Source: Candidatus Tayloriibacteriota bacterium (GTDB lineage Bacteria > Patescibacteriota > Minisyncoccia > Phycocordibacterales > CAIRYW01). From it: 32,379 nt of DNA. The notes beneath the pieces are model-generated. The model saw only the letters and a program-made list of their open reading frames with translations. It had not been told where the DNA came from and did no database searches. The stretch is taken from the NCBI GenBank assembly GCA_028286725.1, contig JAQBQZ010000001.1, positions 1-32,379 of the forward strand, in the 5' to 3' direction. The position numbers and the translations under genes are program-made. Positions 1 to 6,581 of the stretch are shown here, piece by piece; position 1 is the stretch's first letter, and every line of letters begins with the position of its first letter.

Positions 1-66
1 CTCGAAGGGATATTATGAAAAAAAATACAGGAATTCCTGTATTTTTTTTCATAATATCCCTTCGAG
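1..66. repeat. Perfect 66-bp palindrome containing the tRNA-Arg terminator
   Basis: Bases 1-33 are the exact reverse complement of 34-66, with no spacer. The core (about 18-49) is a terminator-like hairpin with A8 and T8 tracts. The outer part of the right arm is the 3' acceptor strand and two T-stem bases of tRNA-Arg on the minus strand. The left arm begins at the window's first base, so the symmetry may continue beyond it. Confidence 0.9.
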
Positions 67-128
67 AGGAATCGAACCTCTATCGCATCCTTCGCAAGGA
101 TGTGTCCTATCCATTGAACGACAAAGGG
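57..128 (-). tRNA. tRNA-Arg, anticodon GCG
   Basis: The minus strand folds into a 72-nt cloverleaf. The acceptor CCCTTTG pairs with CGAAGGG (one G-U). The D stem is GTTC/GGAC, the anticodon stem CATCC/GGATG with loop TTGCGAA, and the T arm AGAGG-TTCGATT-CCTCT; the discriminator is A. Anticodon GCG reads CGC and CGU. Most bacteria read these codons with an ACG anticodon deaminated by TadA, so GCG is unusual. CCA is not encoded. A 9-bp hairpin (127-135 with 147-155) ends on the first bases of the tRNA, and the downstream palindrome overlaps its 3' end. Confidence 0.93.
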
Positions 129-155
129 GTGACATCAAATTATCACATGTCACCC

Positions 156-189
156 AAAAACAAAACCCGCTTTCGCGGGTTTTGTTTTT
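156..189 (-). terminator. rpsT terminator
   Basis: GC-rich stem CCCGC/GCGGG extended by A-rich and T-rich flanks that also pair, just downstream of the rpsT stop. It separates rpsT from tRNA-Arg on the same strand. Confidence 0.8.
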
Positions 190-192
190 GTC

Positions 193-456
193 TTACTTTG
201 AGTTCTTTATAAACTTTGAGAGTCTACTTTTCTTTCTTGATGCTGTGTTCTTGCTGAGAGTATTTAGCTTTGCTGCCTTGTCATACGCTTGGTATGCCTT
301 CGGGAGAAGCTTTGTTGCCTCTTCCTTTTTGTTAGCTTTGACTAGTTTTTTGATCTCGTGAACAACAGTATCAACCCCCTTCTTTCGGCGAATATTGTAT
401 ACCGCCTTCTTCTTAGAAGCTCGCTGTGCTTTTTTTGCTGATGATGTAATTGGCAT
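193..456 (-). CDS. rpsT: 30S ribosomal protein S20 (bS20)
   Basis: Small, very basic 87-residue protein starting MPITSSAKKAQRASKKKAVY, the S20 pattern of an N-terminal Ser/Lys/Arg-rich helix that binds 16S rRNA in the 30S body. It continues with the usual long helices (VHEIKKLVKANKKEEATKL) and a basic tail (RKKSRLSKFIKNSK). The ATG at 456 is preferred over an in-frame ATG at 480 because S20 begins there and a TATATT hexamer lies exactly 6 nt upstream, predicting a leaderless transcript. It is monocistronic, with its own terminator before tRNA-Arg. Length is normal for the family. Confidence 0.95.
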   Translation of the reverse strand: MPITSSAKKAQRASKKKAVYNIRRKKGVDTVVHEIKKLVKANKKEEATKLLPKAYQAYDKAAKLNTLSKNTASRKKSRLSKFIKNSK

Positions 457-468
457 TGGAGTAATATA
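457..468 (-). promoter_or_regulatory. -10 element of leaderless rpsT
   Basis: On the minus strand TATATT (463-468) is followed by 6 nt and the rpsT ATG, so the predicted first transcribed base is the A of ATG. No Shine-Dalgarno sequence fits in between. Confidence 0.55.
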
Positions 469-547
469 ACATATCCTCATTAAATATCAAGCGTAATAGG
501 TGTCCTGACATAGGGCCAAAATACTAGATACTCTATAGCACATACTA

Positions 548-559
548 TATACTATATTT
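548..559 (+). promoter_or_regulatory. -10 element of leaderless ruvA
   Basis: TATACT (548-553), 6 nt, then the ruvA ATG at 560. It lies in an alternating TA-rich stretch (ATACTATATACTATA) that resembles the sequence upstream of pilB at about 15470-15500. Confidence 0.55.
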
Positions 560-1117
560 ATGATAATTCACCTCAAAGGCACTGTTTTAGACCGATCAGA
601 GCGTTTCCTCGTCCTTGAGGTCAACAATATAGGCTACAAGGTATTTGGGACCACAGAAACAATAGAGAGTGGCACCGTAGGTCAGACGCGGTCTCTCTGG
701 ATACACCATGTCGTTCGTGAAGATGTAGAAGATCTCTTTGGATTTGATACCAAAGACGAGCTTGAGTTCTTTGAGCTCCTTATCGGCATCTCAGGTATTG
801 GCCCACGAACTGCACTCGGAATACTCAATGTCACTACAATTAGTGCCCTCAAAAAAGCGGTCTCCTCTGGAGACACGAGCCACCTCACCAAAGTTTCCGG
901 TATCGGCAAAAAGAATGCAGATAAAATAGTTCTCGAGCTTAAAGGTAAATTTGAACACGATGATAGTATTGGGCACGGAAGTGGAGATGTGGATGTGGTT
1001 GAAGCCCTCCAATCACTTGGATACAGTCAGAACGATGCACGAAAAGCACTCAAAGAAATCGATGGAGGAACAACACAAGAAAAGATCAAGCAAGCACTAA
1101 AAATACTTAATAAGTAG
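560..1117 (+). CDS. ruvA: Holliday junction branch migration protein RuvA
   Basis: 185-residue DNA-binding subunit of the RuvAB branch-migration motor, acting with RuvB (17877) and RuvC (19246). The N-terminal OB fold starts MIIHLKGTVLD. Two helix-hairpin-helix motifs follow: LLIGISGIGPRTALGIL (about residues 74-90) and TKVSGIGKKNADKIVLEL (about 110-127). The C-terminal domain III (DVVEALQSLGYSQNDARKAL) contacts RuvB. Length is close to the usual 190-200. The start follows a -10 hexamer by 6 nt with no room for a ribosome binding site. ruvA stands alone, 17 kb from ruvB and ruvC, instead of forming the frequent ruvCAB operon. Confidence 0.96.
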   Translation: MIIHLKGTVLDRSERFLVLEVNNIGYKVFGTTETIESGTVGQTRSLWIHHVVREDVEDLFGFDTKDELEFFELLIGISGIGPRTALGILNVTTISALKKAVSSGDTSHLTKVSGIGKKNADKIVLELKGKFEHDDSIGHGSGDVDVVEALQSLGYSQNDARKALKEIDGGTTQEKIKQALKILNK

Positions 1118-1130
1118 AATAAAGATTTTT

Positions 1131-1199
1131 GATTATAGATTATAGAATAATCCAATACTTAAGAATCCGAATTCATTCAAAATTCAATAATCTATAATC
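1131..1199. repeat. 13-bp inverted repeat between ruvA and the NUDIX gene
   Basis: GATTATAGATTAT (1131-1143) and its exact reverse complement (1187-1199) bracket about 43 nt. It could be a weak terminator for ruvA, and the right arm holds a TATAAT (1193-1198) that could be the -10 of the NUDIX gene. Confidence 0.5.
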
Positions 1200-1214
1200 T
1201 AAATTCAACCCAAT

Positions 1215-1808
1215 ATGTCTCGACCAAAACCACACAACCATCATCCCCTACCCGACCATGCCAAGAAAGTTTTTCAAGGAGATCGCTGGTCTATATATCA
1301 ATGGGAACAAAAACAATTTGACGACAGCACACTCATATTTGAATCAATAAAGAGATTCGACAGCGTGATCATATATCCAATCATTGATGAAAAGGTGGTA
1401 ATACTTGAGGAACAGCAGCCACACTGGGCAAAACCGAGCGACTCAATAGTGGCCGGAGGAGTGAATGATGATGAAGATATATTTGATGCTGCTAGGCGAG
1501 AACTAGAAGAAGAAACAGGGATGGTATTCGAAAATTTTTATTTAGTAAGTTCAGAGCAGAAATCAAAAGATATCCATTCGAATGTCTATGTATTCATAGC
1601 AAAAAACTTGATCGCAAAGAAAGATGTAAAACTAGATGCAGGAGAAAGAACAACACCAAGAGAAGTGAGTTTTGAAGAGCTCATCGCACTCACGAGACAA
1701 AGAGTATTTTTTCACAAACCAACATTCGTTGATGAATTCATCATCCAAGATAAAATTGATACCCTCTTCGAGGTATTCAGAAACCCAGAAAAATATAGCA
1801 TATTATAG
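1215..1808 (+). CDS. NUDIX hydrolase (ADP-ribose pyrophosphatase-like)
   Basis: 197-residue protein with a complete Nudix box, GGVNDDEDIFDAARRELEEE followed by TGM (about residues 86-108), matching GX5EX7REUXEEXGU with all metal-binding glutamates. The flanking pattern (W.IYQWEQKQFDDS, then EEQQPHWAKPSD) resembles ADP-ribose or nucleoside-diphosphate-sugar pyrophosphatases. It probably hydrolyses a nucleoside diphosphate linked to another group, and the exact substrate cannot be read from sequence. It lies between ruvA and mutM on the same strand with a 36-nt gap to mutM, so a sanitising role beside mutM is possible but inferred. Confidence 0.85.
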   Translation: MSRPKPHNHHPLPDHAKKVFQGDRWSIYQWEQKQFDDSTLIFESIKRFDSVIIYPIIDEKVVILEEQQPHWAKPSDSIVAGGVNDDEDIFDAARRELEEETGMVFENFYLVSSEQKSKDIHSNVYVFIAKNLIAKKDVKLDAGERTTPREVSFEELIALTRQRVFFHKPTFVDEFIIQDKIDTLFEVFRNPEKYSIL

Positions 1809-1844
1809 TCTTGATTTTTGATTTATCATTTTTGAATTATTTCT

Positions 1845-2765
1845 ATGCCCGAACTCCCAGAAGTCCAAACAACAGTAAATGGAATCAATACCTATCTCAA
1901 GGGTCTCACTATTTCTGATCTCTGGACCAACTACAGCAATATGAGCGGATTTCACACAGGCAAGGATCATATCAAAGATCCTAAATTCTTTACCTATTTC
2001 AAAAAACAAGTTATTGGTAGAAAAATACAGCAAGCCAAAAGACGAGCCAAGAATATTTTGATCGAACTCGATAATGATGGAACGATCCTTGTTCACCTCA
2101 AAATGACTGGCCACCTTATGTACGGTACATATGTTTTTGATAAAACTGATAAGAAAGATCCGTGGAAAGGTGTCTTCCCCGAATCACTCAAGGATCCGTT
2201 CAATAGACACATCAGATTCATCGTTACTTTTTCTAACGGCAAATATCTCGCACTTTCAGACATGAGAAAATTCGCAAAAGTCACCTACATAGCAAAAGAC
2301 CAAATAGAGAAAACACTTCACCTGAAAGACTTAGGACCTGAGCCACTCGATCCCCTATTTACAAAAGAGGTATTAAAAATGAGATTATTAAAGAGACCGA
2401 ATGGCAAAATAAAAACGGTACTCCTCGATCCAAAGATCGTTGTTGGAATTGGAAATATTTATTCTGACGAAATACTTTGGCGTGCAGGAATTCACCCAGA
2501 AAGAATTGTAAAAAATATAACTGACAAAGAGTTCGGTATCATATTTGAAGCAGCCCAAGAAACACTTAAAAAAGGAATTGATTTTGGTGGAGACTCAATG
2601 AGTGACTATCGAAATATCTTAGGTGAAAGAGGTAAATTCCAAGCCGAGCACAAAGCATATCGAAAAACAGGAACCAAATGTGAAAAGAAAGAGTGCGGAG
2701 GCACGATCAAAAGAAAAGTGATTGGTGGAAGAAGTGCGCATTTTTGTGATATGCATCAGAAATAA
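1845..2765 (+). CDS. mutM: Formamidopyrimidine-DNA glycosylase (Fpg/MutM)
   Basis: Bifunctional DNA glycosylase/AP lyase that removes oxidised purines such as 8-oxoguanine. The N-terminus MPELPEVQT supplies the catalytic proline (after Met removal) and glutamate. HLKMTGHL around residue 86 has the conserved lysine. The helix-two-turn-helix region VGIGNIYSDEILWRAGIHP is clear. The C-terminal zinc finger is C-x4-C-x16-C-x2-H (CEKKEC to FCDMH), so the usual fourth cysteine is histidine. At 306 residues it is longer than the usual 270, mainly from an insertion near residues 94-120. It runs in the same direction as the NUDIX gene and may be cotranscribed. Confidence 0.95.
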   Translation: MPELPEVQTTVNGINTYLKGLTISDLWTNYSNMSGFHTGKDHIKDPKFFTYFKKQVIGRKIQQAKRRAKNILIELDNDGTILVHLKMTGHLMYGTYVFDKTDKKDPWKGVFPESLKDPFNRHIRFIVTFSNGKYLALSDMRKFAKVTYIAKDQIEKTLHLKDLGPEPLDPLFTKEVLKMRLLKRPNGKIKTVLLDPKIVVGIGNIYSDEILWRAGIHPERIVKNITDKEFGIIFEAAQETLKKGIDFGGDSMSDYRNILGERGKFQAEHKAYRKTGTKCEKKECGGTIKRKVIGGRSAHFCDMHQK

Positions 2766-2772
2766 ATCTATT

Positions 2773-2802
2773 AAAAAAACGTTCACACTTTCGTATGAAC
2801 GT
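2773..2802 (-). terminator. Terminator of the 2811-3245 gene
   Basis: A 7-bp stem ACGTTCA/TGAACGT followed on the minus strand by a run of T, between the convergent mutM and hypothetical genes. Confidence 0.6.
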
Positions 2803-2810
2803 CACATTTC

Positions 2811-3245
2811 CTACTTTTTCCAAGGACACTTTCTACAAGAAGCAGATACCATCTTGTAATTGATAGGGCCTTTTTGTATACGAGACGAAGTTCTAATTTC
2901 AAGTAAACACTGCTTGGAAGCAACAATCACTTGATATACAGTTCGGACCGTCGGTCCGCTTCGTTTCGATCTCAGCACACGCCATCCCGTACCAACAATA
3001 ATCGAAGAATACGGCACACTTTTTTTCTTAATGATCGCTCCAAAACGTAAAAGGGTGCGCACACTTGGATCAATACTACCTGAGAAAAAGGTAATTCTTT
3101 TTCGTTTTGAGACCTTCTTTCTGGTGGGCACAATCTTCTTTTGTGTCTCGAATCGCTTCTTCATTACCACTTCACGAGCCTTTTTCTTTGCTACATGAGT
3201 GGGGACGGTCTTTGAGGCTCTTGCAGGAACAGATTTTGGTTTCAT
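2811..3245 (-). CDS. Basic hypothetical protein
   Basis: 144-residue protein, unrecognised. The first 50 residues are extremely rich in Lys/Arg (AKKKAREVVMKKRFETQKK, RKKVSKRKR), look disordered, and could bind nucleic acid. The C-terminal 90 residues look folded (FSGSIDPSVRTLLRFGAIIK, VPYSSIIVGTGWRVL, TVYQVIVASKQCLLEI) and end in CRKCPWKK with two cysteines. The reading frame is intact, follows a TAATAT hexamer 4 nt before the ATG, and has its own terminator, so it is probably a real gene. A ribosome- or DNA-associated role is only a guess from charge. Confidence 0.65.
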   Translation of the reverse strand: MKPKSVPARASKTVPTHVAKKKAREVVMKKRFETQKKIVPTRKKVSKRKRITFFSGSIDPSVRTLLRFGAIIKKKSVPYSSIIVGTGWRVLRSKRSGPTVRTVYQVIVASKQCLLEIRTSSRIQKGPINYKMVSASCRKCPWKK

Positions 3246-3311
3246 GGGAATATTAAGGTTGTTCTATTTCAGAGGATACTCCTAAAACTCAAATTTGCAA
3301 ATAGTGTGGTA

Positions 3312-3323
3312 TATTGTCTAAAT
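3312..3323 (+). promoter_or_regulatory. -10 element of leaderless rluF-like gene
   Basis: TATTGT (3312-3317), 6 nt, then the ATG at 3324 that begins the S4 domain. This spacing supports 3324 over the upstream in-frame ATG at 3306. Confidence 0.5.
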
Positions 3324-4043
3324 ATGAGAATAAACAAATACCTCGCAGACCAGAATATTGCCTCTCGTCGAAAAGCAGATGAGATGATCAAAGCTAAAAG
3401 AGTGTCGATCAATGGCAAGATCGCACAATTAGGTGACGATGTAAAACCGACCGACAAAGTGACTGTCAAAAAGGATTCCAAAGAAATTGGACATCTTTAT
3501 TTTGCATACAACAAACCTCGAGATGTGCTCACACACTCTGCCAAAGGAGATGACATGGATATCAACAAGATGGTCAAAGGCAAGACAGAAGGTGCCAAGG
3601 TCTTCCCTCTTGGACGACTCGACAAGGATTCGCATGGACTCATCATCCTTACTAATGACGGACGAATCACAGGCAAACTCCTGAACCCTGAGGAGAATCA
3701 TGAAAAAGAGTACATCGTAGAAACAGATACAAAAATAGACGAAGCCTTCGCCAAAGCACTCGAAAAGGGCGTGGTCATCAAAGAAGAATATTCAAAACTC
3801 ACTTACAAAACAAAACCTTGTCTTGTAACCATTCTTGGATACCGAAAATTCAGTATCGTCATAACAGAAGGAAAAAAGAGACAAGTTCGAAGAATGGTGG
3901 AAGCACTCAAACACCAAGTAAAGGACCTTACTCGAGTTCGAATCATGAATATCAAAGTTGGCGCAATGAAAGAAAACACCGTTCGAAGAATCACTGGGGG
4001 TGAGCTCCAGCAGTTTCTTACAGATTTGGGAATGAAGAAATAG
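3324..4043 (+). CDS. 23S rRNA pseudouridine synthase, RluF-like (RsuA family)
   Basis: 239-residue enzyme of the RsuA/RluB/RluE/RluF family. The N-terminal S4 RNA-binding domain is MRINKYLADQNIASRRKADE to about residue 60. The catalytic domain carries the aspartate motif GRLDKDSHGLIILTNDG, then NHEKEYIV and GKKRQVRRM. The GRLDKDS form and the TRVRIMNIKVG tail resemble RluF (which modifies U2604 in E. coli 23S rRNA) more than RluB (GRLDVNTSGL), but the family assignment is safer than the exact target. The start at 3324 is chosen from the S4 domain and promoter spacing. The gene ends in a hairpin shared with the convergent methyltransferase. Confidence 0.88.
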   Translation: MRINKYLADQNIASRRKADEMIKAKRVSINGKIAQLGDDVKPTDKVTVKKDSKEIGHLYFAYNKPRDVLTHSAKGDDMDINKMVKGKTEGAKVFPLGRLDKDSHGLIILTNDGRITGKLLNPEENHEKEYIVETDTKIDEAFAKALEKGVVIKEEYSKLTYKTKPCLVTILGYRKFSIVITEGKKRQVRRMVEALKHQVKDLTRVRIMNIKVGAMKENTVRRITGGELQQFLTDLGMKK

Positions 4044-4050
4044 ATTTAAA

Positions 4051-4091
4051 AAACAAAAGAGCGGCAGCCTACGGCTGCCGCTCTTTTGTTT
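4051..4091. terminator. Bidirectional terminator, 19-bp perfect stem
   Basis: Arms 4051-4069 and 4073-4091 are exact reverse complements with a 3-nt loop. A- and T-rich ends allow termination on both strands for the convergent rluF-like and trmH-like genes. It overlaps the stop codon of the latter. Confidence 0.9.
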
Positions 4092-4563
4092 AAATATTCA
4101 GCATTCTAAACATCGCCACACCACAGGCAACTGAAACATTCAAAGACTCCTTCCCTCCTCTCATCGGAATCTCTGCGACAACATCACAAAATTTTAAAAT
4201 ATTTTTGTTTACTCCATCCACTTCGTTTCCGAGTACGAATGCCACACACCCTTTCGGTTTTATTTTTTTATAATCAATCGAATTTAATGATTGCTCAATT
4301 GCAATAATCTCTACTCCACTCTTTTTTAGTTTTTTGATTACACTGCCTGTTGTTTTTGAATACTCCCAAGGAATACTTTTTTCTGCTCCGAGAGCAGTCT
4401 TTGCTATTTCCCCTACAGGTCTTTCAAATCTATCAATCGGTTTTGGTGTTGTGCCACAAAGGTATATCTTTGATACCCCGAGCGCATCCGCAGTACGGAA
4501 AATAGAGCCCACATTATGGTTGCTTCTAATGTTGTCTAAAACTATATATATCTGTTTTTCCAT
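4090..4563 (-). CDS. SpoU/TrmH-family RNA 2'-O-methyltransferase
   Basis: 157-residue SPOUT methyltransferase that uses S-adenosylmethionine to methylate a ribose 2'-hydroxyl in tRNA or rRNA. The three family motifs are visible: motif 1 NIRSNHNVGSIFRTADALG (near residue 11), motif 2 AFVLGNEVDGVNKNIL, and motif 3 IPMRGGKESLNVSVACGVAM, which form the trefoil-knot cofactor site. There is no N-terminal substrate-recognition domain, so the target is not predictable. ATG 4563 (MEKQIYIVLDNIRSNHN) is preferred over 4587, because the latter would overlap the divergent doxX start; a TAGTAT hexamer sits 7 nt upstream. Confidence 0.88.
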   Translation of the reverse strand: MEKQIYIVLDNIRSNHNVGSIFRTADALGVSKIYLCGTTPKPIDRFERPVGEIAKTALGAEKSIPWEYSKTTGSVIKKLKKSGVEIIAIEQSLNSIDYKKIKPKGCVAFVLGNEVDGVNKNILKFCDVVAEIPMRGGKESLNVSVACGVAMFRMLNI

Positions 4564-4581
4564 TTGTTGTATACTATACCT
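4564..4581. promoter_or_regulatory. Overlapping bidirectional -10 between trmH-like gene and doxX
   Basis: Only 18 nt separate the two ATGs. TATACT (4570-4575) is 6 nt from the doxX ATG on plus, and TAGTAT (complement of 4571-4576) is 7 nt from the methyltransferase ATG on minus. Both promoters share one near-palindromic TA core. Confidence 0.5.
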
Positions 4582-4986
4582 ATGCAAAGCATATTTCCAT
4601 ACCTCTTAAGCTGGGGCCTTATCGTACCATTTATCCTCCGAATTGTAGGTGGAGCGTATTTTGTTTATTTTGGTTACAAAGGCATGACCTCAGAGTGGCA
4701 GCACAAACTCACATTCTTCAAAGAGATTCATTTCAAACCTGCTGAATTCTTCGCTTATGTCATCACTATCGGGGAACTCTTGGGAGGAATAATGCTCCTT
4801 ATGGGATTCATGACTCAGCTCGTCGCTCTCATACTCTTTATTATTTGCATCGTAAGCCTACTCATTCAAAAGAGCGGATCAGCAACAATTGAGAGAGATC
4901 TTAATCTTTACATACTCCTTGGTGCAATAATGCTTTCCCTCTTTATATCTGGAGCGGGATACTATGCGATTGATTTGATGATTTAG
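4582..4986 (+). CDS. DoxX family membrane protein
   Basis: 134-residue integral membrane protein with four predicted transmembrane segments: IVPFILRIVGGAYFVYFGYK, FAYVITIGELLGGIMLLMGF, MTQLVALILFIICIVSLLIQ and LYILLGAIMLSLFISGAGYY. The first helix (LRI.GG.YFVYFGY.G) and the GELLGG motif of the second are typical of the DoxX/DoxD-like family. Family members are linked to thiosulfate:quinone oxidation or redox membrane complexes, but most are uncharacterised. ATG 4582 is chosen over 4564 from the -10 spacing. No partner gene is adjacent. Confidence 0.82.
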   Translation: MQSIFPYLLSWGLIVPFILRIVGGAYFVYFGYKGMTSEWQHKLTFFKEIHFKPAEFFAYVITIGELLGGIMLLMGFMTQLVALILFIICIVSLLIQKSGSATIERDLNLYILLGAIMLSLFISGAGYYAIDLMI

Positions 4987-5096
4987 ACGTCTCAGAATTC
5001 TGACTTTGATTTTCAACGATTTTTCGTATTTTTGTGCCCAAGTTGGACAGTATTGGAATCAAATTATTAAAAGTATAAATTTATACGAAATAAAAA

Positions 5097-5124
5097 GACC
5101 TATCCAACAATTGCTGGATAGGTC
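5097..5124 (-). terminator. Terminator of the 5166-5450 gene
   Basis: Perfect 10-bp stem GACCTATCCA/TGGATAGGTC with an 8-nt loop, followed on the minus strand by T5. Confidence 0.85.
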
Positions 5125-5165
5125 GACTTTTCTTGGACTATGCAATCCAAGGTGAAACTGATAGG

Positions 5166-5450
5166 TTACCAGGCAAATGAGAAACGGCGAGGCGAATACT
5201 CATGAGTCACGGGGCGCCGCCGATTTTCATCGTAGATGCGTTCATCAAGAGTCGCTGCCCGTTTTTTGTAAACGTCCATCCAGTTATGCTGACGATCCAG
5301 GGGGAGACGGTGAAACCACCGCTTTGCACTTTTCGAGAAAGCTTTTGGAAGTGGGCGGATCTGAGTGTCACTAGGCTTCCCCTTGTTGATGAGAGTGACT
5401 TCAGCCGTTGTGAGGCTTGTTGTTTGAGATTGAGGATGTCGATAGTTCAT
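5166..5450 (-). CDS. Hypothetical protein
   Basis: 94-residue basic protein, unrecognised. It contains KAFSKSAKRWFHRLPLDRQ and ends RRRPVTHEYSPRRFSFAW; no signal peptide or membrane segment. The base composition is more GC-rich than neighbouring genes, like pyrD/pyrC. ATG 5450 is chosen because its leader (TCAACTCCAACATCATT) resembles the pyrC leader; an in-frame GTG at 5474 with GAGAAG before it is an alternative. A TATAAT lies at 5517-5522 on the minus strand. A good terminator follows. The overlapping plus-strand frame (5202-5492) is treated as a shadow. Confidence 0.6.
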   Translation of the reverse strand: MNYRHPQSQTTSLTTAEVTLINKGKPSDTQIRPLPKAFSKSAKRWFHRLPLDRQHNWMDVYKKRAATLDERIYDENRRRPVTHEYSPRRFSFAW

Positions 5451-5588
5451 AATGATGTTGGAGTTGACCAGCACGCACTTCTCACTTGGTAGTTCAAAGA
5501 GCGTTGATTAAAATGGATTATACATTTAAAATATTGTATGTAAAGGGAGTGATTTTAGTTACATATTAATTGGAATGTTCTAAAGATT

Positions 5589-5741
5589 TTATTTGGTTTC
5601 AAAAAGAGCGGTTGGTCCAATTGGACCGCGAGTACGCATATTGAATTTCTGGTCACCAGTTTTTGCTTCACTTGTCACTACAAGCCCAAAGTAAAAACTG
5701 TTCGATTCCAACGCAAAAACCTTCGATTTTCTTGGATGCAC
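5589..5741 (-). CDS. Small hypothetical ORF downstream of tRNA-Lys
   Basis: 50-residue reading frame with a GTG start and TAA stop. It reads MHPRKSKVFALESNSFYFGL, then VVTSEAKTGDQKFNMRTRG and PIGPTALFETK. The composition and codons look protein-like, but the family is not recognised. The GTG and next two codons lie in the left arm of the palindrome behind tRNA-Lys, and the frame is closed by TGA just upstream, so the N-terminus may be wrong or the gene truncated. No ribosome binding site is seen. Confidence 0.4.
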   Translation of the reverse strand: MHPRKSKVFALESNSFYFGLVVTSEAKTGDQKFNMRTRGPIGPTALFETK

Positions 5742-5796
5742 ACATATGAAAAAATCTCACCAAATTGGGTGAGATTTTTTCATATGTGTGCATCCA
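5733..5796. repeat. 29-bp inverted repeat spanning the tRNA-Lys 3' end and terminator
   Basis: Arms 5733-5761 and 5768-5796 are exact reverse complements with a 6-nt loop. The inner part (A6 stem T6) is a terminator-like hairpin for tRNA-Lys on minus. The outer 7 bases of the right arm are the tRNA 3' acceptor strand, and the symmetry ends exactly at the acceptor/T-stem junction. Confidence 0.92.
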
Positions 5797-5861
5797 GTTG
5801 GAATCGAACCAACGACCGTCTCCTTAAAAGGGAGCTGCTCTACCGACTGAGCTATGGATGC
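5789..5861 (-). tRNA. tRNA-Lys, anticodon TTT
   Basis: 73-nt cloverleaf on minus: acceptor GCATCCA/TGGATGC, D stem GCTC/GAGC, anticodon loop CTTTTAA, T arm GTTGG-TTCGATT-CCAAC, discriminator A. The top pair of the anticodon stem (G27-A43) is a mismatch. CCA is not encoded. The 3' acceptor strand also belongs to the downstream palindrome. Confidence 0.96.
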
Positions 5862-5903
5862 GATAGGAGAAAATATATCAGAAAATCAGAAAATGTCCAT
5901 GTT

Positions 5904-6497
5904 CTATATTGATTCAGATCGAAAGACTCTTTTTCTATAAATACAAAATATAATCACTGAATCCACAAGGAAAAGATAAATTTGAAATGCAGTGTTTTGA
6001 ATATCAAATACTTTTATTGTTGGAATAATGACAATAAGGCTTAATATACCCATAATGTAATTTATTCCCGTTTCGCTCTCTGGATTTGTCCATGATTTTC
6101 TTATTGTAGGAATCGAAGCAAATAGATCCGCCGTTACTGCAAATAAGATTGCGTAGATTGGAAGATCAGCGATGAGCCAAAGGACGATGGCTAGCAAAGA
6201 AAAAAGGCCACATACATAATCAAATTTTGTGGTTTTCCAATAGCCGATTTTATTTGCAAATGAAGTAATAAAAATAATAAGCGGTACGAAACCTGCCATG
6301 AATATTCTTACAGTCGTCAAAACTTCTGCGCCAGAAGCCAGGGCTGCGCCTACGCCAATAAGGGAAGTCAGAGCCCAAAGACCTTGAGAAACTCTATTAG
6401 GTCTCGTAGTTCCCTTAATTGTATCGCGGACATAGTTATAACTACCGAATAACGAGAGACAGACTGAGATTAAAACTAAAATAATATCGAGTGACAT
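5904..6497 (-). CDS. Multi-pass membrane protein (PQ-loop-like)
   Basis: 197-residue integral membrane protein with about six or seven hydrophobic helices. Two related halves are visible: TRPNRVSQGLWALTSLIGVG in the first and FASIPTIRKSWTNPESETG followed by another helix in the second. The internal repeat with a Pro/Asn-containing turn resembles PQ-loop/SemiSWEET-type transporters, but a transport function is only suggested. It is transcribed alone toward tRNA-Lys. A TACTAT hexamer lies 12 nt before the ATG, and an ACTCCT stretch directly precedes the start. No clear terminator is seen. Confidence 0.7.
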   Translation of the reverse strand: MSLDIILVLISVCLSLFGSYNYVRDTIKGTTRPNRVSQGLWALTSLIGVGAALASGAEVLTTVRIFMAGFVPLIIFITSFANKIGYWKTTKFDYVCGLFSLLAIVLWLIADLPIYAILFAVTADLFASIPTIRKSWTNPESETGINYIMGILSLIVIIPTIKVFDIQNTAFQIYLFLVDSVIIFCIYRKRVFRSESI

Positions 6498-6581
6498 AGG
6501 AGTGATCCAATAGTATCACTTTCTGCACAAAACAAAACCATGTAATATTTAGATCTTTTTTTATGCTATTATTTATTCACC

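Noticed and set aside
15-212. 65-codon plus-strand ORF at the window start
   Set aside because: It lies in the palindrome and antisense to tRNA-Arg, so it is not a gene.
5202-5492. 96-codon plus-strand ORF
   Set aside because: Antisense to the 5166-5450 gene, which has a terminator, a -10 and a more protein-like composition.
5650-5740. A second tRNA or tmRNA 3' end on the plus strand
   Set aside because: A T-loop-like 13-mer and acceptor-like bases are present, but 20 nt separate them and no cloverleaf forms.
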